Below, piece by piece: positions 28,390 to 32,232 of a stretch of DNA of 32,232 nt; position 1 is the stretch's first letter, and every line of letters starts with the position of its first letter. The position numbers were made by a program, and so were the translations under genes. Below the pieces are notes generated by a model. That model was not told the origin of the DNA and did no database searches. It saw only the letters and a program-made list of their open reading frames with translations. This DNA comes from Nitrososphaerota archaeon. Its GTDB lineage: Archaea; Thermoproteota; Nitrososphaeria; Nitrososphaerales; Gagatemarchaeaceae. The stretch covers positions 1,312 through 33,543 of the forward strand of contig PLCG01000094.1 of assembly GCA_003135575.1 (NCBI GenBank), written 5' to 3'.

Positions 28390-30333
28390 TCAATATCCCA
28401 TCTTTCGCTCGATCTCCAACCAGCGCGGGTCGGAGCGATACTTTGCGAGCCGTGGAAACAGTCTGAAGTACCCAAGGGCCCCATCATGCTCTAGGTACGC
28501 ACGCTCGAGCAGTCGATAGGCCTCGTCCTCTTCTCCCAACTCGAGCTTGACCTCGGCGAGAAGGGCGGGTGACTTGTAGAGCCCAGACTTCTCCGACTGG
28601 ACTTCGTCGACTATCTTGACCGCCTGCTCTTTTCGCCCCGCTATCGCGTAGAGCTCCGCCAGCGCCATCCTCGGATAGGAAGACGACCCTGCTCCGCCCG
28701 TTTCGGCGGCCTTCGTCATCTCTGCGATCGCCCTGTCCAATTCCCCCACCCCTTCATGCGCCCAAGCGCTCCAGAAATGTGCGGACGCGAAGCCTGGGTC
28801 CTCCTCGGCCAGCTTTTCGAACTGGTCTATCGCCTCGCGATATTTGCCCTGGAAGAAGATCCCAATCCCTATCCCCTGCTTTATGGTGCTCGAATGGGGG
28901 TCCAGCTGCAGGGCTTGCTGCTCGTGCTCGAACGCCTCCTCGAACCTTCCCAAGCCGTTCAGCAGCGTCCAATACCAATGATGGGCAGTCGCATAGCTGG
29001 GCTTGAGCGCTATCGCCCGTTTGAGCTCCCTTTCAGCCCCGCGCATGTCCCATTCGTGGTGCAGGGCGAGCGCCAGGGACGCGTGGGCCTCGGCTAGGTC
29101 ATCGTCAAGCTCGACAGCCCTCTGCGCGTAGCCCTTGCCGATCGCACCCTCGCTGTGGGACATCCATCCCCTGTCTTCCTGGATGGAGTAGCAGTCCGCG
29201 AGCCCGGAGTACGCGAGAGCGAAGTTCGGGTCCCGTTTGATTGCCTCCTCGAAGTACTTGGCGGCCTTCTTGAGCCCCTCGAACGACCGCTCGTTCCAAA
29301 GGTATCTCCCCTTCAGGTAGAGGGTGTACGCCTCGACGTCACCCGTCGCCTTCTTCTCCACCGCCTCCCTCTCCTTTGAGAGAAGGTTCACCCTGAGCGC
29401 CTGCGCTACCTGCTCGGCGATGTCTGCCTGGATCGCAAAGATGTCCGTCAGGTCCCGGTCGTAGCTCTGCGCCCAGAGGTGCCTGTCGTTCTGGCTGTCG
29501 ATGAGCTGTGTGGTGATCCTCACCTTGTTGCCCGCCTTCCTCACGCTCCCCTCGAGCACCGTCCCCGCCGAGAGCTCGCGCCCTATCTCGCCGATAGGCA
29601 GCACAGTGTCCTTGTACCTCATCACGGACGTGCGCGAGATGACGCTCAGCTCGCTTATCCTCGAGACCGTCGAGATGAGCTCGTCAGTCATCCCGTCGAC
29701 GAAATACCGGTCGTTCGGGTCGGCGCTCAAGTTCGAGAGCGGCAGTATGGCGATGCGACGGGGGTCAAGGGCCGACTCGGCAGGTTGCGCCCTCTCACCT
29801 CGTCCTTCCACCTTGTAGACCTCGACGGGGTACCGTATATTCTTCAGCTCACGGGTGCCGATCTTCACGAACCTGCAATCGACCTTCCTCTCCACCTGGT
29901 CCACCACCTGCCTGGTAACGCAGATCCCGCCTGGCTCGGCGAGGGGTTGGAGCCTGGAGGCGACGTTGACCGCATCCCCGAGGATGTCCCCCTCCGAGTG
30001 GACGACGTCCCCCACGTGTATCCCGATCCTGACCGATATCTTGTCGCCAGGTCCTTGCTTTTCGTTGAACCTCCGGACGTTCCCCTGGGCCTGGAGGGCG
30101 CACTCGACAGCCTCCACCGCGCTCGGGAACTCCACCAGGAAGCCGTCTCCCATGGTCTTGACGACCCTTCCCCGGTGGCTGTCGAAGGCACCCTGCAGGA
30201 GGCCTCTATGCTCCTCTAGCAGCCTCAGGGCCCTCCTCTCGTCGACAGAGGTCATCGAGGAGTAGCCCACCAGGTCGGTGAACATGATCGCCCCCAGTCG
30301 GCGCTCCCCCATGTCCCTCCGCTCGGCTGCCAT
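28390..30333 (-). CDS. Class III adenylate/guanylate cyclase with TolB-like and TPR domains (paralogue 2)
   Basis: The protein has 647 residues. The cyclase domain has Asp20 in 'FTDLVGYS', Lys59 and Asp63 in 'VKTMGDGFLVEF', and 'GDAVNVASR', so metal, base and transition-state residues are present. The TolB/FlgO-like part starts near 'IAILPLSNLSADPNDRYFVD', then TPR repeats run to the C-terminus ('FALAYSGLADCYSIQEDRGW' and following). Same architecture and nearly the same length as 7840-9786. The ATG at 30333 may be replaced by an ATG seven codons in. The stop is 11 bases beyond the convergent Rieske gene. It probably follows two small genes in one transcript. Confidence 0.92.
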   Translation of the reverse strand: MAAERRDMGERRLGAIMFTDLVGYSSMTSVDERRALRLLEEHRGLLQGAFDSHRGRVVKTMGDGFLVEFPSAVEAVECALQAQGNVRRFNEKQGPGDKISVRIGIHVGDVVHSEGDILGDAVNVASRLQPLAEPGGICVTRQVVDQVERKVDCRFVKIGTRELKNIRYPVEVYKVEGRGERAQPAESALDPRRIAILPLSNLSADPNDRYFVDGMTDELISTVSRISELSVISRTSVMRYKDTVLPIGEIGRELSAGTVLEGSVRKAGNKVRITTQLIDSQNDRHLWAQSYDRDLTDIFAIQADIAEQVAQALRVNLLSKEREAVEKKATGDVEAYTLYLKGRYLWNERSFEGLKKAAKYFEEAIKRDPNFALAYSGLADCYSIQEDRGWMSHSEGAIGKGYAQRAVELDDDLAEAHASLALALHHEWDMRGAERELKRAIALKPSYATAHHWYWTLLNGLGRFEEAFEHEQQALQLDPHSSTIKQGIGIGIFFQGKYREAIDQFEKLAEEDPGFASAHFWSAWAHEGVGELDRAIAEMTKAAETGGAGSSSYPRMALAELYAIAGRKEQAVKIVDEVQSEKSGLYKSPALLAEVKLELGEEDEAYRLLERAYLEHDGALGYFRLFPRLAKYRSDPRWLEIERKMGY

Positions 30334-30359
30334 CTCTGGCTCGCTGGGGCTTGACTAGG

Positions 30360-30524
30360 CTATAACTTTGAACGGTGAAGAGACCGAGATTTTTCTTGCT
30401 TTCTGCGGGCTGCTACCCTGCGCACTTGCGCGTTCTTCTCTGCCAGGGCTAATAGGGCCTCACTTGAGGCGTCTGCGAGCGCTCGGATTTCCTTCCTCTT
30501 CACTTCGTTCAACTTCGCTCCCAT
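30360..30524 (-). CDS. Small basic helical protein, 54 residues
   Basis: This frame is missing from the track. From the ATG at 30524 it reads 'MGAKLNEVKRKEIRALADAS' and ends 'RRKQEKSRSLHRSKL'. It starts 3 bases after the stop codon of the coiled-coil gene upstream and shares its strand. The first half is an Ala/Leu-rich amphipathic helix; the second is strongly basic and could bind nucleic acid. No family recognised. The tight spacing and coding-like composition support it. Confidence 0.55.
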   Translation of the reverse strand: MGAKLNEVKRKEIRALADASSEALLALAEKNAQVRRVAARRKQEKSRSLHRSKL

Positions 30525-30527
30525 GTC

Positions 30528-30791
30528 CTATCGGGAAGAGACCTTGTTTTCGACCTGGCTGAGCCGTGCCTTGATTTCCGCAATTTCTTGTACTTCTGGG
30601 AACCGCTTCTCCAAGGAACCAATTCTTTCATCAACTCGTCTTATTTCAGATTGGACGCCGTCGAAACGCGCGTCCAGCACCTTCTCGAGATGGCCCACCT
30701 CCTCGCTTACGATGCTGCGGATTTTGGACTCCATTGTGGGAATGAGGAGCCTCTCCACCCAACCCGGAATCTTCTCCGCCATTTTCGCCAT
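30528..30791 (-). CDS. Small coiled-coil protein
   Basis: The track starts at GTG 30797, but ATG 30791 lies 24 bases from the TATA box and is preferred. The protein begins 'MAKMAEKIPGWVERLLIPTM', a possible amphipathic or membrane-facing helix, and continues as heptads: 'VEEVGHLEKVLD'-like and 'VDERIGSLEKRFPEVQEIAE'. This type of short archaeal protein, with an N-terminal W-V-E-x-L-L-I-P segment and a coiled coil, is of unknown role. It probably forms oligomers. Confidence 0.7.
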   Translation of the reverse strand: MAKMAEKIPGWVERLLIPTMESKIRSIVSEEVGHLEKVLDARFDGVQSEIRRVDERIGSLEKRFPEVQEIAEIKARLSQVENKVSSR

Positions 30792-30809
30792 GCTCACTTA
30801 GGCTCGCCT

Positions 30810-30819
30810 CTTATTTAAG
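30810..30819. promoter_or_regulatory. Bidirectional TATA box
   Basis: 'CTTATTTAAG' reads as CTTAAATAAG on the other strand. It is about 24 bases from the coiled-coil gene ATG (minus) and about 40 from the glycosidase-like start (plus), and may serve both divergent genes. Confidence 0.6.
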
Positions 30820-30853
30820 AGCAAACGCGCCAAGGAGAGGTAGAGGACCCGCG

Positions 30854-32059
30854 TTGAGAGTTGGAAAGAATCCTCGACTGCTGACCGTTGCGGTGGCCCT
30901 CGTTGTCATTGGTGGAATCTTGTTGTCTCTTTACATGTCTGCGTGGTTTGGGCATCCCCATCAAGAGTCTACCGCCGCACCGCCACCCTTGGTTCCCATA
31001 CTCTGGGAGTCCACGGCCTTCAACATGTCGAACGGAGAGACGGCCGTCCAAGCTGCCTCGGAGTTCAACGCCAACTTCATCTTCAGAGGGACTTTTCAGT
31101 GGGGGCTCTCTGGAGTCCGGGCGGGGCCCGAATCCTCGACCCCTCTATTTCTCAAGTACGTAGAAAACATCAAGGCGCTCAAGCAGGGCAACCCAAACCT
31201 TGTGTACGAGGGGGGTTTCGGAACCCAGTACCTGCCAAGGAACGATGTCTGGCCTAATGGGACGGCCATCTCTGATGTGGATTTCAACAGCATGGTGGGG
31301 AAGAACAGCACCGGGGGCTGGCTTCAGCTGGAGGGGTACGACGGCTACGTCCCAGACCTGGCGAGCCCGACATTCCGGGCCTTCGTCGTCCAGTGGTCGG
31401 AAAGACAGATCGACGAAGGGGTCGATGGGGTGTTCTTTGACGACCCGTACACCTACGCAAACCACCTGGTGGGCGTGGAGCATCAGGACGCAAGCACTGT
31501 CTATGGTCAATACGGGGGATACATGGCCAGCGTCGTGCAATCGCTCAAGTCCTACGCCTCCGCTCACGGCAGGACTTTCTTTGCAACGATCAACTCAGGA
31601 AGGTGCGTCAACATACAGGGACAGCTGCAATACCCAGCGCTCCTCAGCTTCGAGTCCTACTTCACCTGCTCGGCCGCCGATGAAGACTTCAACGCCACCG
31701 CCAACCCGTCCCTACAGCCCGTAGAGAACTTCACCCAGCTCAAGGCCTCCGTGACGGCCGTCGTGAACGTCCCGATGATGGTATTCATAGATTGGCCGGG
31801 CCAGCAGGCCGCTCTTGGCAGCATGACCACTCAGCAGCAAATAACAGTCCTCACGAATCTTGGCGACAAACTGAAAGCAAGCGGTGTGCCCTTCGTGTAC
31901 CATCTCTACCATCACGTGCCCCTCTATGATTCCGTTGCAGAAGGGACCTACTCCACCCTGTTGCAGTTGGACAAAGAGGCCGCCACAGGATCATCATTCG
32001 GTCAGACGGCATTGCCTCCTCTTGCAGTACCCACGTTAATCCCTGCCCGCAAAGATTGA
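30854..32059 (+). CDS. Secreted glycosidase-like TIM-barrel protein
   Basis: The 401-residue protein starts at TTG. A basic N-terminus and one hydrophobic helix ('LLTVAVALVVIGGILLSLYM') anchor or export it. The body has features of glycoside hydrolase barrels of the GHL/alpha-galactosidase-like type: 'FNANFIFRGTFQWGLSGVRA', 'LQLEGYDGYVPDLASPTFRA', and 'QIDEGVDGVFFDDPYTYANH', with acidic residues at the strand end. Near the C-terminus come 'VVNVPMMVFIDWPGQQAALG' and 'VPFVYHLYHHVPL'. It would act on an extracellular polysaccharide or be a lectin-like relative; the family number cannot be assigned. Confidence 0.65.
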   Translation: MRVGKNPRLLTVAVALVVIGGILLSLYMSAWFGHPHQESTAAPPPLVPILWESTAFNMSNGETAVQAASEFNANFIFRGTFQWGLSGVRAGPESSTPLFLKYVENIKALKQGNPNLVYEGGFGTQYLPRNDVWPNGTAISDVDFNSMVGKNSTGGWLQLEGYDGYVPDLASPTFRAFVVQWSERQIDEGVDGVFFDDPYTYANHLVGVEHQDASTVYGQYGGYMASVVQSLKSYASAHGRTFFATINSGRCVNIQGQLQYPALLSFESYFTCSAADEDFNATANPSLQPVENFTQLKASVTAVVNVPMMVFIDWPGQQAALGSMTTQQQITVLTNLGDKLKASGVPFVYHLYHHVPLYDSVAEGTYSTLLQLDKEAATGSSFGQTALPPLAVPTLIPARKD

Positions 32060-32107
32060 AGGCCGATACGAAGAGAAATTAGCCTGCCTATCCGGGGGAG
32101 AAAGCGC

Positions 32108-32232
32108 TTGAGCTCTGCCCCTGCCATCGACGCGCGGCAACTCACCCGAAAGTACCGCGACAAGGTCGCCGTCGCCGACGCGACCTTCCAGGTGGGGCGC
32201 TCCGAGGTATTCGGCTTCCTGGGCCCCAACGG
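32108..32232 (+). CDS. ABC transporter ATP-binding protein (start only)
   Basis: From TTG 32108 the frame reads 'LSSAPAIDARQLTRKYRDKV' and reaches 'EVFGFLGPNG', the first part of a Walker A site (GPNGxGKS/T), where the window ends. The order A-loop-like Tyr ('RKYRDKVAV') then Walker A is typical of drug or polysaccharide export ATPases (DrrA/CcmA-like). It follows the glycosidase-like gene by 48 bases. Confidence 0.9.
   Translation, partial: MSSAPAIDARQLTRKYRDKVAVADATFQVGRSEVFGFLGPN

Noticed and set aside
29479-30219. 246-codon + strand ORF opposite the second cyclase
   Set aside because: Antisense to intact cyclase and TolB-like motifs and without any motif of its own.

Overview
The window looks like a mid-to-high GC archaeal chromosome. 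Many genes have a TATA-like box centred about 25-35 bases upstream of the start codon, with little or no leader. TTG and GTG starts are common, and VapBC/RelBE-type toxin-antitoxin (TA) loci are dense. A membrane-anchored PQQ dehydrogenase, AsnC-like regulators and small winged-helix proteins would fit a heterotrophic member of the Thermoproteota (Nitrososphaeria-like), but that placement is an inference. No rRNA, tRNA, CRISPR array, integrase or transposase was seen.

Region 1 (1-15.3 kb) is accessory DNA with a striking layout. A repeated element (core 'GCCCCGGCGGAGGCGCAATGAACCC') occurs about 13 times, always on the + strand, whatever the direction of the neighbouring genes. Between consecutive copies there is usually one gene or one TA module: vapBC; a convergent winged-helix/RelE-like pair; a few very small genes; a broken vapBC; an RHH regulator converging on a GNAT acetyltransferase; a GGCT-like protein; an AbrB/PIN pair; two RelBE pairs; a cyclase; a PQQ dehydrogenase; a DNA glycosylase; a J-domain protein. 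Several copies start within about 10 bases of a + strand stop codon. This resembles a gene-cassette array with a recombination-site-like repeat at cassette ends, although no integrase or convincing attC site is present.

Region 2 (15.2-21.1 kb) is a defence island. It holds a Vsr-type mismatch endonuclease, a MutH/Sau3AI-type restriction enzyme and a converging C5-cytosine methyltransferase, which make a coherent modification-restriction-repair set. A DUF2075 helicase with an N-terminal nuclease-like motif follows, 9 bases ahead of a PLD-family nuclease with a cysteine-rich tail.

Region 3 (21.1-32.2 kb) is mostly ordinary chromosome: a DEAD-box RNA helicase, a DJ-1/PfpI protein, a two-domain regulator, a polytopic membrane protein, a CDGSH protein divergent from a Rieske ferredoxin, a second cyclase-TolB-TPR protein, a small coiled-coil operon, a secreted glycosidase-like protein and the start of an ABC transporter ATPase. 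One island-like intrusion stands out: a second winged-helix/RelE-like convergent pair, with the same 4-base tail overlap as the first, lies between the membrane protein gene and a 17-codon remnant of a diverged copy of that gene's 3' end.
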